A stretch of 64,000 nucleotides of DNA from Polytrichum commune (taxonomy: Eukaryota > Streptophyta > Polytrichopsida > Polytrichales > Polytrichaceae), in assembly GCA_950295325.1 (NCBI GenBank), contig OX485809.1:22024144-22088143 (forward strand), in the 5' to 3' direction. Numbering within the stretch: position 1 is the first letter of the stretch; each line of letters opens with the position of its first letter. Below the pieces are notes generated by a model. That model had not been told where the DNA came from. It saw only the letters and a list, made by a program, of their open reading frames with translations, and did no database searches. Positions 25,255 to 37,542 of the stretch are shown here, piece by piece. The position numbers were made by a program, and so were the translations under genes.

Positions 25255-26290
25255 AGGAATATCTTGTCAACTTGGAATGAGGATTGTAGACTGTGGATTG
25301 TGGATCTAGGTTCCCAATCTAGTTGAGGACCTCGAACAAGGACATGGGAGGTTGGTTGAATCCTCTGCTTAAAAAAGATACCTCTCTCACCCACTTGCTT
25401 TCCGAGTTCATTGGAGCACCACATAATTCACCAACCCTCCTGGTCTAGCATTGCATGCACAATTTTGAAACGCGTATCTATTTGGTATCCTTACTTAACT
25501 AAAAACATTGCCTTGCCACTCAAATGTAAGTGTCCGATAAGAACAACCACGTAAGGCCCACATGCCTTCAATGACCACGATTTATCACTAATTGAAATCA
25601 TGTTGGAACAATTCATAGTCGACATGCTGAGCATTGATTGTGGCACATAGATCTAGGTCCTAACCCTGTTGAGGACCTCAGAGGATGACTAAATTGTTTG
25701 CTCAAAGAAGGGCCCTTCTTTTATAGGCTCCCAAAGTTCACTAGAGCATTACATGATGTCTATAATCTTCTCACTGTAACATATTTTTGGGGTTAGGATC
25801 CTCATGCATCCGCATTCTTCAGCCATATCACTCCTAAAACCTACTCAATTATTCCTAGGTAGCCTAAGGTGAAGGGGTTTTTATCTATTGTGTATGTCTT
25901 TACACTAGACTTGAAGGTCGGGCCCATGATCACACAAAAATCCAATTTCAATGTTCCATGAACCAACCTTTAGACGGGATTCAAGGGCCCTCCCAGATTC
26001 ATGATCCCATCCTTGAGCCAAAAGTTAGTTTCGTTTATGGATGTCATGATGGATAAACAATTCAAGAGCATTGATTGTAGCACATGGATACATGTTCCAA
26101 TCTAATTTGAAGACCTCGAATTTGGACCTCAGAGGCCGGCTGAATCATCCGCTCAAAGAAAAAAAGAAGCCTCCCTAATCAACTCCACAAACTTCATGAG
26201 TTTCACTGGAACACCACACCATCTACCAATCCTCCCGCACCCACATTGCAAATTTGGATCACCCCTCGAGGTCACAAATCCAATTATGTA
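25255..26290 (+). repeat. Three decayed copies of the AIP1 leader region
   Basis: Segments at about 25260-25450, 25620-25770 and 26065-26290 match the AIP1 5' flank/leader (27195-27400) in order: a word like ATTGTGGCACATGGAT, GAGGACCTC, GGCTGAATC, GCTCAAAGAA, GAACACCACACCATC, ACCAATCCTCCCGCACCC, CATTGCAAAT. The third copy is closest; the first two have lost more. Many differences are C to T or G to A relative to the functional leader, as expected from decay of methylated DNA. Confidence 0.75.
25890..26045. repeat. Degenerate dispersed repeat between leader copies
   Basis: Contains ACTTGAAGG, CATGATCACAC, TCCAATTTCAATGTTCCATG, GATTCAAGGGCCCTC and ATGATCCCATCCTTGAGCC. The same series, more or less changed, occurs at 30900-31015 (AIP1 intron 3). 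Confidence 0.6.
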
Positions 26291-27189
26291 AGATGTATAT
26301 TTTTCATGTTCGTTATTACTTGCGTGGAAGCCTTGGTTGTAAAGTATGTGGGTGTTATTCGGTTGAGTTTGTTTTTCATATCCTCCAACTTGTAGTGATT
26401 CATTTTACACATTGAAACTTATGATGCACAATCAAATTTGGACGAGGCATAAGCAAGAATTGGATTGGAAACCAAACTTTCTTAGATTTAGTTATGATTA
26501 TTGGAAGTGCATGTTTGCTGATTTCTTAATTGAACAAGTAAAATTTTAAAGCGTGGTCCAATCTCATTTAAACATGTGTCTTCACAATGTTTGTTGTTCG
26601 ATCCTCTTTGTGCCAATTAGAAAACAAAAGACGAATAAAACCCACGTACCTTATATCACTAAAATATAAGTGCCCAATTAAGAAGAGCGACTTCATTAAA
26701 CCCATATACCTTAAGTGATCCTTATTTATTATCAACTGACTTGGATGAAAACAATGAACAGAGAGAATTGACCGCTAAGTTACAAATGAATCAGTTGAGT
26801 TTGAAAAATAACTGGCTGAGGTTCAAGACTTTAGGAAAAGTACCGATCATTTTAGAAGAATCTAGTGGAATATATTGGAATCACCTACCTCTTTGAATTC
26901 TTACATCGAGGTGTCATACATTTACAAAATTAAAATTTGAAAAAACACTAATAAAATCAATTCATATCTTTCCAATTTTCATGTAATAAGTTCCGAGAAT
27001 ATCCCTAAATTGTGGTTTATACACGTGGCCGAGTCCTTAAATGTGCAATAATAGGTGCATCTACCCTACCTCAACTGAATAAAGAAGAACCGAAAGATCA
27101 CAATATGTTAGACTTGGAAACACTAGGATCTTGACCGATCAAGACGAAAAGTCTGAAATTATGTGAAGAAACAAACCATAGTGGACAAG
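26291..27189. promoter_or_regulatory. Probable AIP1 promoter region
   Basis: This is the unique stretch between the last decayed leader copy and the functional leader. Part of it (26770-27160) is a dispersed repeat shared with 36085-36275 (for example GTTGAGTTTGAAAAATAA, CTTGGAAACACTA, ATCTTGACC). No TATA box can be assigned with confidence. Called from position only. Confidence 0.3.
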
Positions 27190-27414
27190 TTCAAGACCTG
27201 ATTAAGTTACTGTGGCACGTGGATGCAGGTCCCAATCCAGTTTCGGACCTGGGAGGCCGGCTGAATTGTCCGCTCGAAGAAGAAGCTTTCTCGTCACTCC
27301 GAAGGCTTCCGGAGTTCCGCCGGAGCACCACACCATCCACCAATCCTCCCGCACCCGCATTGCAAATCCAAATCGCTTCCTGAGGTCGCCTCGCCCGATT
27401 CCGGAACTGGATCT
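27190..27414 (+). promoter_or_regulatory. AIP1 5' leader
   Basis: GC-richer, pyrimidine-rich segment directly before the AIP1 start codon, ending CTGGATCTATGG. It is the intact version of the sequence repeated three times upstream. The transcription start was not located. Confidence 0.5.
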
Positions 27415-30400
27415 ATGGCGAAATTGGCAGAAACATTCGCCTCCGTGCCAGCAACGGAGCGAGGGCGAGGCATTTTGGTGTCGGGACACCCCAAATCGGC
27501 GTTGATCGCCTACTGCAGTGGCAGATCGGTGATTCTTCGCAGCTTGGAGGATCCATTGAAGGTCGAGGTATACGGAGAGCACGGGTACCCGGTTACCGTG
27601 GCCAGGTTCTCGCCCAACGGGGAATGGATTGCCTCCGGTGACGTGTCGGGTACCGTCAGGGTTTGGGCCCGGAATGAAGATCGAACTTTGAAGTTCGAGA
27701 TCCGGGCGCTCTCCGGCTCCATCGATGATTTGGAGTGGTCTCCGGATGGCCAACGCATTGTGGTGTGCGGTGACGGCAAGGGGTCAACATTCATCAAAGC
27801 ATTCTTGTACTAAGCCCTCACTTGTACTCAATCCCCTGCTTCTTCTTTGTTTTACAACAACTTTCTCGCTTTTCGATTACACCGAATGGCACTTGTGGCT
27901 AACCAAATCCTTAATTATTTTTAGAATTAAAGGCGCAATGGTGGTGCAGCTCGCCATGCTGCCTATCGATGTCTTGTGCATTATTTTGTATGCCGAAGCA
28001 TTCTTTCACTAAACCCTCACTTCTCCTCAATCCCGTCCTTTAACAATTTTCTCACAGTTGCTTTTACCTTGTTCTATTTCGATTGCACTGAATGTCACTT
28101 GTGGCTATTCAATGCCGATAAGTGCTATTGGAATTTGGAACCAATGATGCAGCTCGTTATCCCCCCTATCTATGTCTTGTTTATTATTTTGTACGTCAAA
28201 GTATTCTTATCCTAAACACTCACTTCTCTTCAATCCCTGCTTCGCCTTTTTTAAGAAATAATTGTTTTTCTCACAATTGCCCGTGTTTTGTTATGTTTTG
28301 ATTGCACCGATTGTCACTTGTGGCTATGCAAAGCTGACAAGCGTTGTTGGACTTAAGAGTGCAATGATGCAGCTTGCTATGCTGCCTATTCATGTCCTGT
28401 ACAATCTATGTATGTCAAAGCATTCTTGTACTAATTCCTCACTTCTCCTTAATCCCCTTTTTCGTTTCTTTGCTATGTTTTCAACAGTTTTCTCACAATT
28501 GCTTTTGTTTTGTTCTGTGTTGATTGCACTAAATGTCAATGTGGCTATCCACATCCAACACGTATTGTTGGAATTAGGGTGCAATGGTGTAGCTTGTTAT
28601 GCTGCCTATTTATATTCTTGTGCATGTTGAGGTGCTTTCTTGAAAGTGATTCATATTGTGGTTTTCAATCAAACAATTTGATTGCTTCATTGGTCCAGAT
28701 GTCCAAGAACTAGGAGTGTGGTTTACCCCTGGACTTATGCTGTTTGTGTTCATTCACTAGGGTTTGTTTACCTAATCAGTAGTTATTTCCTCTCCACCTC
28801 CAATTTGTTTGATTAATAACATTCTTGTGCTAATTCATCACTTCTTCTTTCCCTGTCATTGAATCTGTTGCTTTATCTGGGCTGTTTCAGTTAAACCAAT
28901 TGACACATTTGTAGCTATGTCAAGCTGAGAAGTAATAATGGATATGAAATGCAATGGAGCAGCTCATTATGCTGCTTCTATCTCTCACCACCCAAATTCC
29001 AAAACAGCAGGGCGAGTTGATTGTTCTCTGCCTCTTTGATATTTATTTGAGTTGGATTTGGTCACTAGATTAATTGGTTTTCCCTCTCCAACTTGAACAT
29101 TTGATAGAAAGCATTCTTGTACTCAATCACTCCGTTGTTCAATTTGAAGTGATAAATTTCTGCTATATTGATCCATGTGCAATATTCTGATTGGCAAGCA
29201 CTCTTTCTACACAATGCTTTGAGCCTCTGTGTTTTGCAATTGATGAGCATGTTTCAATTGCTGTAGAAAACCAGTTGCATGTTGGCATAGATTTGTCCTC
29301 GGTTTCTTTCTTCGTTTTTGTTCAAATTTTGAACCAAGAGTTTTCCTTTTCCAATTCCAAAAATTTATTGAAAATCATTCTAGTCCTTCCTTGCAAAAAT
29401 TCCTAGACGTAAATCTTTTCTTGCCACTTCTTTATGTTGATTAAGGTTTACTGCCTGACCGATGTTATGTCGTCTTGTGTTTTGAGGCCCAACATTTATA
29501 CAGTGCAAATTTATTGTAGAAGTCAATGAGTAGAAGTTTTTCCTGGTTCTATTATGTTGGTTAACCTTGGTGCACACATGTGTATCTTATGTGTAGATGG
29601 GATTCAGGATCAACAGTTGGGGAGTTTGATGGCCACTCAAGGCGGGTGCTCAGCTGTGCGTTCAAACCAACGCGCCCATTTCGCATCGTGTCTTGTGGAG
29701 AAGACTTTCTTGTAAATTTCTACGAAGGACCCCCCTTTCGGTTCAAGACATCCTACAGGCATGTGGCAATTTGAGAAACAGAAAGAGGGATGAGAAATAG
29801 TGTTGACTCCTCAACGAAATATTTAGTAAAAACCCCAAAAAGAGGCATTTTCCATTGATGCCAGCCTTGTCTGAAAGTAAAGTTCTAAACCCTAGAGCTG
29901 TAGCTTATTTAATAAATGATATAGTATATAATATACAAAATATATCCTGTGTAATCAAATTACCTATAGTTGACCTGAATAATACCGCAGTGCAAAATCT
30001 AATCCAGAGAGAAATACTAAGTTCTCAGGTTCCAATGTGCCTAGGGTTGAAGAACCTGGTTAGAGAAAATATGCTTTGATGAGAATATTGGGAAATTCGG
30101 ATTTTATAAAATAGGTCAAAAGACATTCTAGCAGAGCTCTAATGTGCTTTTTGGCCTGCAGAGAACATCTGAATTTTGTGAACTGCGTCCGATTTTCTCC
30201 AGATGGAAATATGTTTCTGACTGTTGGGTCAGACAAGAAGGGATTTCTCTTCAATGGGAAAACTGGTGAGAAGCTTGGAGAGCTTTCCACGGAAGATGGC
30301 CACAGTGGCAGTATCTATGCAGCTAGTTGGAGTCCCAATGGGAAGCAGGTAGAACCCTAGCCCTTAAAATATTACCCTAATGATATTGCAGTGACTAACA

Positions 30401-33400
30401 TCTTTTGTGATTTCAAGAATTGATTCAACTGAAATGGATGGATATTATGATTAGGCCAGTAGAGTTTTTCCTCACCTGGTACCGAAATTGGTTTCATCCC
30501 CAAGCAGTGTTCGGGTACTAATGAAGGGTATTGGGTGTATATTTTATAACATTTTCTGAATGGGGGCAGTCAATTGGTGAGACATTTGTTAGTCTGGACA
30601 AATTCATGGACATCTTGACCTGAAGAAATGATGTGGCTCATGATCTACAATAAGGAGCATGTTACACTAGAGCTTCAGGGCCTAAGGGACCAAGGAAGAT
30701 TGAATGGATGAAAAAGCTACATGGAGTTCTACATGGCATACAATAGATTTTATTTCATAGTCTACCTAACTTTGTGTCAAGCCCACCTCAAATATGTAGG
30801 TTTGACACAAAACTGGGAGACCATGGCATTTCATAATCTCATCACAACTGTTGTGTAGGATGGTTATGAAATTGTATTAGCTGGGTTGTCTAAGTCTTCA
30901 CACTACACTTGAAGGCCTGTGATGCCCCAAATTGAATTTCAATTTTCCATGGTATGGCCTTCAGATGAGTTTCAAGGGTCCTCACAATTTCATGGTCATG
31001 ACCCTTGGTCATTGTGTAAACTGGCCTTAAGTTAGTGTAAAAAGTGGCTGATAGATGGTGGCTGAATTTTTGAGTAGGTGCTTACAGTATCTGCAGACAA
31101 AACTGCAAAAGTTTGGGACATCTCTGAAGAAGGTTCTGGACAAGTGAACATGACTTACACGTTCTCCGATGTCGGTGGGGCTGATGACATGCAAGTGGGA
31201 TGTTTGTGGATGGGGGACTATCTCATTTCAATATCTTTGGGAGGTGTCATAAATTATTTATCTCTCTCCAAGCCAAGCAAGCCTATGCGAGTTTTGTCTG
31301 GACACTTGAAGAGTATTACAGCTCTCACAATTGCGAAGGAGGGAGAGACTCTCGAGCTATATTCCAGCAGTTATGATGGTGTCATTGTGAAGTGGAAGTT
31401 GGGTTCTGGATACCATGGACGCTTGCAGAAGAATGGAACCCTCAACACTGCTATGTATATGCTAGCTGAAGGTGGTGAACTGATCACCTGTGGGATGGAC
31501 AACAAGGTATGTGTCTTACTAATAGAGTTATGTGTAAATTCCCTCAGTGGGGGGAATCTGTGGATTTGATCCATCTTTGAGAGAAATTTCTATTAAGAGC
31601 TCATTAGTTTGTCATGTTTTGAAGCTTTATTTTGAAAGTTACATGAAATTCCTTGGACCTCCTCTTGCCATTTTAAAAACTTCAAGAGAACTTCAGAATC
31701 TAATGTAGGGTCTGCTCATGGGACCTGCCATTCTAAGTTCCGGATCCGCCTATGCAAGGCTAGCTTGGCCCATCCATCCTAGTATGACAAGCTAGAAAGC
31801 CGGTTTATCATAGTCCTGCACCGCTTTTTGACCATGTTAATTTAAGCTTTCTTAAAACTTGGACGATTTTATAAATATGCTCTCCTTTTAGCCACACTCA
31901 TTGGGAATTTAATCCCAAGACTTTACATATAACATTAATGTCTTAAAATAGCAGTTGAAGTGGTTTCTGGAATGGCTTTCTACTTACTCTGATAGCTTTC
32001 CAGCTATTTGCTACAAGATCCAGTCCTCTTGAGACTTTGGCACATTCCCACTTTTGTCTTGATTTGATTAAAAGATATTAATTACTTGGGCTTGTGTACT
32101 GTCTTTCTTAATTCATGGTAGCCATTTGTTTGGTGAGATTTATTTACAGGTATTGATAGGGTGTAGCTAGCCAATCAAAAGCCAATCACCAAGGAACACT
32201 AAAACAACTTTTCCTCAAATTTTTGGTGCTTATCGATAAGCACTTTAGGATCATACCCCAGGAAGATTTGTATACTCTACTGTGCCTGATGTGTTTCGCT
32301 AGAACTGAAGATGACTTACATCTTAGCACAGAAGTTAGAACTAACCTCGATGCAGTTTAGTACAGTATCCAATGTCTTTTACTGCTTTACAAAATATGTT
32401 TGTGTTTCTATATCTAGGTTTATATCTGGTATTCATCCCGGTTTTTTTTTGGCTGCCTAGTTATTGTCATTCACAAGGATGTTCTTTTTAAGGGTGTAGC
32501 CAGCCAATTAATGCCAATCACCAAGGAACACTAGAACGAGTTTTCCTCAGATTTATTGGTGCTCATCAAAATAGGCATCTCAGGACTAGTTGTCCGGGAA
32601 GATTTGTGTATGCTGATTTTACCTAATGCCTTTCATTGGAATGAAAGGTGACATCTGATCTTACCACCCTGGGTTATATCAAAAGATTAGTATTCATCAA
32701 AATTGACCTGGGTGCAGTTTATTTCAGAATCTAACCTCTTTTAATATGCTTTGCAAATGTGTATGTGTTTATTATATCTGGGTTTCATTTTCTAATAAGG
32801 TATCATTATTTCTGGGTGCCCAGTTTCGACGAGTAGCACTCCCAGGAGACGCTTACGCAGAGGCAGAGCCTGTGGACCTTGGGATCCTGCCACGGGATCT
32901 GGACGTTGCTGCAAAGTGCCCAGAGATAACTATAGTACCCACAGAAACAGCAATATTCCTCCTCCACAAATCAACAATTGTATCAAAAACAGAGGTCAAC
33001 TACATTGCAACGGCAGCCGCACTTTCTCCAGACGGAACTGAGGCAATTGTAGGTGGTCAGGATGGGAAGTTATACATATATGCAGTAAAAGGAGACACTC
33101 TGACACAAGAAGCGGTTTTGGAAAGACATCGGGGAGAAATCACAGCAGTTCGTTACTCTCCAGATGGGTCCATGATTGCGTCAGCGGATCAAAATCGGGA
33201 GGCTTTGATCTGGGATCAGGTGACAAGGGAGGTAAGATTCACATATCATGACTATTTCCTTCATTTGAGTTATCAAGGGACTTCTCAACAATTGTACCCT
33301 TTGGTGGTCCCAACAGCCTTGCCATGATTTGTGTCAAGTTTGCCTTTCAATCATGGTTCTGTTTATACAGGATGCATGATGATGGGTATGAACCTTTAAC

Positions 33401-34139
33401 AAGTGTAAGGTATTGATATTTTGCTTAGTGTAAGGTATTAATCCATATTTAGACAACCTATCATGTAAAGGAAGTGAAAAGAAGTCAGATGTGACAACGG
33501 TGATAACATATTCGTCGTATGTATTTGAGTGGAGGTCATTAATACAAGTTCAAACCTTCCTAAAAATCATTCTATATATCTTATGCTCTGATTTAAGGAA
33601 TGCATATGACTAATGGGATAAGTTTAGACAGGGTAACATTGGACACTTTTAGCTACAGTAAACCCCCTGTCTGACATCTTGAGGCCTGGATAGGGCCTCT
33701 CTGACCTTTGAGGGCTAACTTTCTTAATTTCTCATCATGGTGTAGAGTGACTTTTAAACCTATCTTGAAGAATTTCAGGGAGTTGGTTAGAAGGCCTCTC
33801 CTAATGCACATTATAGTACTGCTCGTGTCAAATTTCTGGGCTGCATTTTGATGAATATTACTGTTTGATGTTGTGTTATTTGTGCAGGTAAAGGTAAAGA
33901 ATATGCTGTACCACACTGCTCGAATAAATACTCTTGCATGGTCCCCTCACAACTCCAAGGTTGCAACAGCATCAGTAGACAGCTCCATTTATGTATATGA
34001 TGTCTCCAAAGCAGCCTCAACTCGCACAGCTATTAAAAATGCTCACTTAGGGGCTGTTTCAGCCCTTGTCTTTGTAGACCCTTCAACTTTAGCTAGTGGA
34101 GGGGATGATGCTTGTGTTCGCATCTGGGCTCTCCCTTGA
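27415..34139 (+). CDS. AIP1: Actin-interacting protein 1 (WD40 repeat), complete, six exons
   Basis: Exons are 27415-27806, 29597-29758, 30162-30348, 31078-31506, 32824-33231 and 33888-34139; all join in phase to 609 aa, the normal AIP1 length. AIP1 works with ADF/cofilin in the cytoplasm to sever and cap actin filaments (family knowledge). Family hallmarks include ATERGRGIL and [18 protein letters not shown] in exon 1, [19 protein letters not shown] in exon 2, [15 protein letters not shown] in exon 3, [13 protein letters not shown] and SGSYDG-like [11 protein letters not shown] in exon 4, [14 protein letters not shown] in exon 5 and [16 protein letters not shown] in exon 6, building two seven-bladed propellers of WD40 repeats. 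Intron 2 starts with GC (TACAG|GCATGT), the only in-phase solution. Introns 1 and 4 contain tandem duplications of their own splice-site regions. Nothing looks broken. Confidence 0.95.
27793..29130 (+). repeat. ~200-bp tandem repeats in AIP1 intron 1
   Basis: Units begin with the word (AAAG)CATTCTTGTACTAA at about 27799, 27998, 28201, 28420, 28613, 28820 and 29111. They share CCTCACTTCTCCTCAATCCC, TTTCTCACAATTGCTTTTG, GATTGCAC.GAATGTCACTT, GTGGCTAT and GCAGCT.GCTATGCTGCCTAT. The first unit overlaps the end of exon 1, so the real donor CATTCTT|GTACTA is copied in later units. Confidence 0.8.
30600..31040. repeat. Dispersed repeat in AIP1 intron 3
   Basis: Related to the array at 10.7-12.2 kb: CTAAGGGACCAAGGAA, TACATGG, CATGGCA, GTCAAGCCCACCTCAAA, TGACACAAA, CCTCACAATTTCATGGTCAT and GACCCTTGGTCATTGTG occur in the same order. 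A related stretch is at 43620-43760. Confidence 0.6.
31700..31825 (+). repeat. Dispersed repeat, partner of 12965-13080
   Basis: Inverted relative to the copy in the FAS1 intron; shares GGATCCGCCTATGC-type start, GCTAGCTTGGCCC and GACAAGCTAGAAA. Confidence 0.65.
32153..32823 (+). repeat. Tandem duplication of the AIP1 intron-4 acceptor region
   Basis: Two units of about 335 bp, roughly 32153-32490 and 32491-32823. Shared words are GGTGTAGC.AGCCAAT, CCAATCACCAAGGAACACTA, TTTTCCTCA.ATTT, GGAAGATTTGT, TGCAGTTTA and GTGTTT.TATATCT. The second unit ends with the real acceptor (GGGTGCCCAG at 32823); the first ends in an equivalent GGCTGCCTAG at about 32460, not followed by coding sequence. Confidence 0.75.
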
Positions 34140-34678
34140 CTCAGTGGTTAGTTTAGTTATTTATCCAACATTCATTCTAAGTGACATCAAATCCCATTAT
34201 TTGGCTGTGTTCCAGAATGCCCTCAATGGTGTGTTGTATAGATTAAAGTGTGTAAAGAAAAGGTAGGGCTGGAAAGGACAAGTGTTACATCTGAGTGCCA
34301 ACAGCAGGCGATTTCTCCATTGTCACACAATACTCTTTATACTCAAATGTTGAAACTGGTATGTCGCAACTAAGTTCTATCAACACATTGCCTGGTTTGC
34401 TGCCAAGAGTGTGTTCTATGTTTGACTTGGAAATTTGAAGTGTTTTTTTTTTATATGTAATGATGTTTTCTTAAGGCACCTGTAAATGAATGAGAGACCT
34501 TATGTAATATTTCAACGCGACTGGGGGTCAATCACTAATCGCTCTTGGAACTATTGCATCTCAACTCTAATACTCAACTTGGAAATGACAACCATGATTC
34601 ATCGATGGGAAAATATGTGAAAAACCTATTTTGAAACACAATAAAGATCATCCATTACCTAGAAACTAACATCCGCAA
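34140..34678. other. AIP1 3' flank
   Basis: Presumed 3' untranslated region and spacer to the tRNA gene. No coding frame. A T-run at 34442-34452 and several AATAAA-like words near 34640 are present, but a polyadenylation site cannot be fixed. Confidence 0.35.
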
Positions 34679-34759
34679 GTTGATATGGCCGAGTTGGTCT
34701 AAGGCGCCAGATTAAGGTTCTGGTCCGAAAGGGCGTGGGTTCGAATCCCACTGTCAACA
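34679..34759 (+). tRNA. trnL-AAG: tRNA-Leu (anticodon AAG)
   Basis: The 81 nt fold as a class II tRNA. The acceptor stem is GTTGATA with TGTCAAC (one T-G pair) and discriminator A at 34759. The anticodon stem CCAGA/TCTGG (34707-34711, 34719-34723) holds the loop TTAAGGT with anticodon AAG at 34714-34716. A long variable arm and the T-arm GTGGGTTCGAATCCCAC follow. The internal promoter A box (TGGCCGAGTTGG) and B box (GGTTCGAATCC) are both intact. No intron; CCA is not encoded, as in eukaryotes. It reads CUU/CUC Leu codons after A34 modification. Confidence 0.97.
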
Positions 34760-35821
34760 TAGGGACTGTTACAGGTCTTCCATTGCCCAGACCTTTTGAG
34801 CTTTTTGTTGAAAGCTGACATAATTGTGCAATCAATCTCGAAAATGTTGATGTCTTCTGCCCTAGGATTATCTTGCGTATGAATTGGAATGTGCTAGAGC
34901 AAGTTCACTCATGCCCCACTCACACCAAACTTTTCGTTTGGCTCCAACCGTGAAATTGTTGGAGATTATGTTGAGAAATAAATGTTGGTTCACCACTTTT
35001 CACACTATTACAGTTGGAGATGCTGATGGATGGTGTCTGAATTGGCTGGTCTGATTAGCCCCTCACCCCCTATTTGCACTTTACATCTGTAGATGCAAGG
35101 GAGTGAGTTACCTGTGCCTCCATATTGTAGTTACATATGACAAGTGATCAAGGAGTGCCAGAACTCCTTGCATAGTGGCGAGATTTGCAAGGAGCCTTAT
35201 TGTGCAAAAAACAAGCATTTTTGTTGCTTAAAAGTGACCCATGAATACAAGTAAAGGTCAAGTCCACTCGTAAATAAATAAGTAAATAAATAACCGACGT
35301 TGGGTAATCTGACATGAATTTGAGCCCGTTGGCCCTACCCTGCTCAAGAATCCTCTTGTTTATTGCCTACCTTGCCGTGGGTGGGCTCTTGGCTTCCTTT
35401 TTTATTATTATTTTTTCTATTGTCAAGTAGAGTGAAGATTTCACAGCAGGAATCGAATGTCCACTCCTACCAATGAGTTGTCACTCCATTTTGCCTCAAG
35501 GGTCTCTTCATTGATGGATGAAGTTTCAATGTCCTTACATACTGATATTGACTATTTAATAATTAGTAATTGAATTGATCATATGGTTACTAATCAAATT
35601 GATGATCTAATTACCTAATTAATATGTATATAAATATATCATTTTTATCATCTAATTATCTTGTATGTGATTCTATAATTATTTGATTGTATGTGATTGG
35701 AAAAATATATGCTTATTTGTACATACTTATTTGGATGTCTCATCATCTAACTATCTAATTAGTACGTGTCTACTTACCCAATTTTAATATGCTTAGCAAA
35801 AAACTAAATATTGTATTTAGT

Positions 35822-36015
35822 GTCACCATTCTTTTTCTCTTGCTCAATACTATTTGTAAATCGTCCATGTAGTGTCACCAACACTAAATGTAACATAGCA
35901 TTATTTGACATTCCTTGTAAACAAATTTGGGCATTATATATTTGCAATGTTGCAATTACTATCACTCACTAAGTGGTTTGTCATCCATGACAATATTTCA
36001 TCACAAAAATGTTGA
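35822..36015 (-). repeat. Dispersed decayed repeat, copy 2
   Basis: Reverse-complement partner of 5597-5800, sharing AGTGTCACCAACACTAAATG, TTGCAATGTTGCAAT and GACAATATTTCATCAC. Confidence 0.7.
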
Positions 36016-36084
36016 GATGCAAATTATACCAAAAGTGGATGAACTAAAGTGAGTTGGGATGGTGGTTATTGTAAATCTATTTAT

Positions 36085-36275
36085 GAGAAATAAAAGGTTG
36101 AGTTTGAAAAATAAAGGGTTCAAATCCAACGGCTCAGGAAAATTACTGGTCAATTTAGAGGAATTTTATAAAATATTCCCCCAATTTAATAAAGAAAAAC
36201 TGAAAGATGTCAACATGTAACCAATTGGTCTTGGAAACACTACCATCTTGACCAATTATGCCCAAAAATCTTCCC
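36085..36275 (+). repeat. Dispersed repeat, copy of 26770-27160
   Basis: Shares GTTGAGTTTGAAAAATAA, GGTCAATTTAGAGGAAT, AATAAAGAAAAACTGAAAGAT and CTTGGAAACACTACCATCTT in the same order with the AIP1 upstream region. Confidence 0.65.
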
Positions 36276-37542
36276 GGACACTGATTGAGTTGATTTACCT
36301 AAGTACAAACCCACAATTAGTCACATTCTAGAGTTTAAGTAATTTAGGTAGTTGGAGGGCACTTACTTTGTAGAATATCTTTACCTTTAGTTGGAGGGTA
36401 AGGAATTACTTGCATTTGGATTTGCATCCTAGATGGAGGCTATTTCTCATTTCCCGGATGCAAATCTAGATGCATGATCAATGGCCTTGCTATTATGCTT
36501 GCTTAAATCCGTAACTAATGTGATACATTAGTTGCATGCAGTTGTGAGTTCCCATGTACCTAGTATCTAGATGTGTAGCATTCAAGGTACAGAGCCAAAC
36601 TTTTGTCTCATTTTCAGAGACCATCACTAAGTCTCTTCCTCACATGGTAGAGCCAAATTGAATAAGATGTACGCCATTCTTTGTTCACCTCTTAATCATC
36701 TAAGGGCATGCATAAATAAAAGTTCCACATTTCCGTTTTAAGAAAATCAATTTAAAATATGACCCTATTTGAAATTATCTCATCTTGTAGATGCACTTTT
36801 TGAATTGGTTGAATACATTGATGTTAGTAAAGATTTAAATTCAAATATGCAGTTTGAGTGACTTTGAATGCAAATACATGTGTTCTATTTTCTTCATCAA
36901 TATCAGGTACGAGTAGACTTTTATCTTCTCCTTGACATAAGACAATGTATAAAACAAGGTTTCTAACCCATAAATATAAAAATTATAATTCATGTTCATA
37001 AATCATGTTTTATAGGGCCATTGGTCATACATTGAAACCCCATGTCCTTAAGGGTCAACCCTGTCAGCATAGGGAACCAATATTGGCCTAGACAATGAAG
37101 GATATATTGGAGGGTAATGTGAGGCTCATCTATTTCAACAACATTGGCACCTCCAAAGTCCAACAATTTCAATTGTCTTAAGAAAACATCAAAGCATCAA
37201 GGAGATAAAGAAAGATACCACTCAAAGCATTTGTATGTCAAATTTGATTTTGAAACTAGACATGACAATCTTCATAATTCGCAATTGCCAACTAGATGAG
37301 ATAATTCCCTAACGTAGATGAGGCTAATGTGAACACCTCCTGCCCTATGGAATCATCCAACTAATAAATTCAAGCATTAGAAGCTTGAGCATGTTAGCAA
37401 TTGCAAATTAGAACCTCACAGCCACATGCTGCCTCCTAATTTGCCCATCTCAAGCACAAAAATCAAGCGCATCATAGTTAAATGGATAACACTCATTATG
37501 GAGGATGGTGGGTGTAGTTTGACTTTTGTGAAGATGATTTAA

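Larger units (their letters stand above)
34760..37542. other. AT-rich spacer with decayed repeats
   Basis: No gene found. It holds the inverted partner (35822-36015) of the 5.6-kb repeat and a 190-bp stretch (36085-36275) related to 26770-27160. Confidence 0.5.

Noticed and set aside
27202-27753. 183-codon minus-strand ORF over the AIP1 leader and first exon
   Set aside because: Antisense shadow of the GC-rich AIP1 exon 1, which matches the family on the plus strand.
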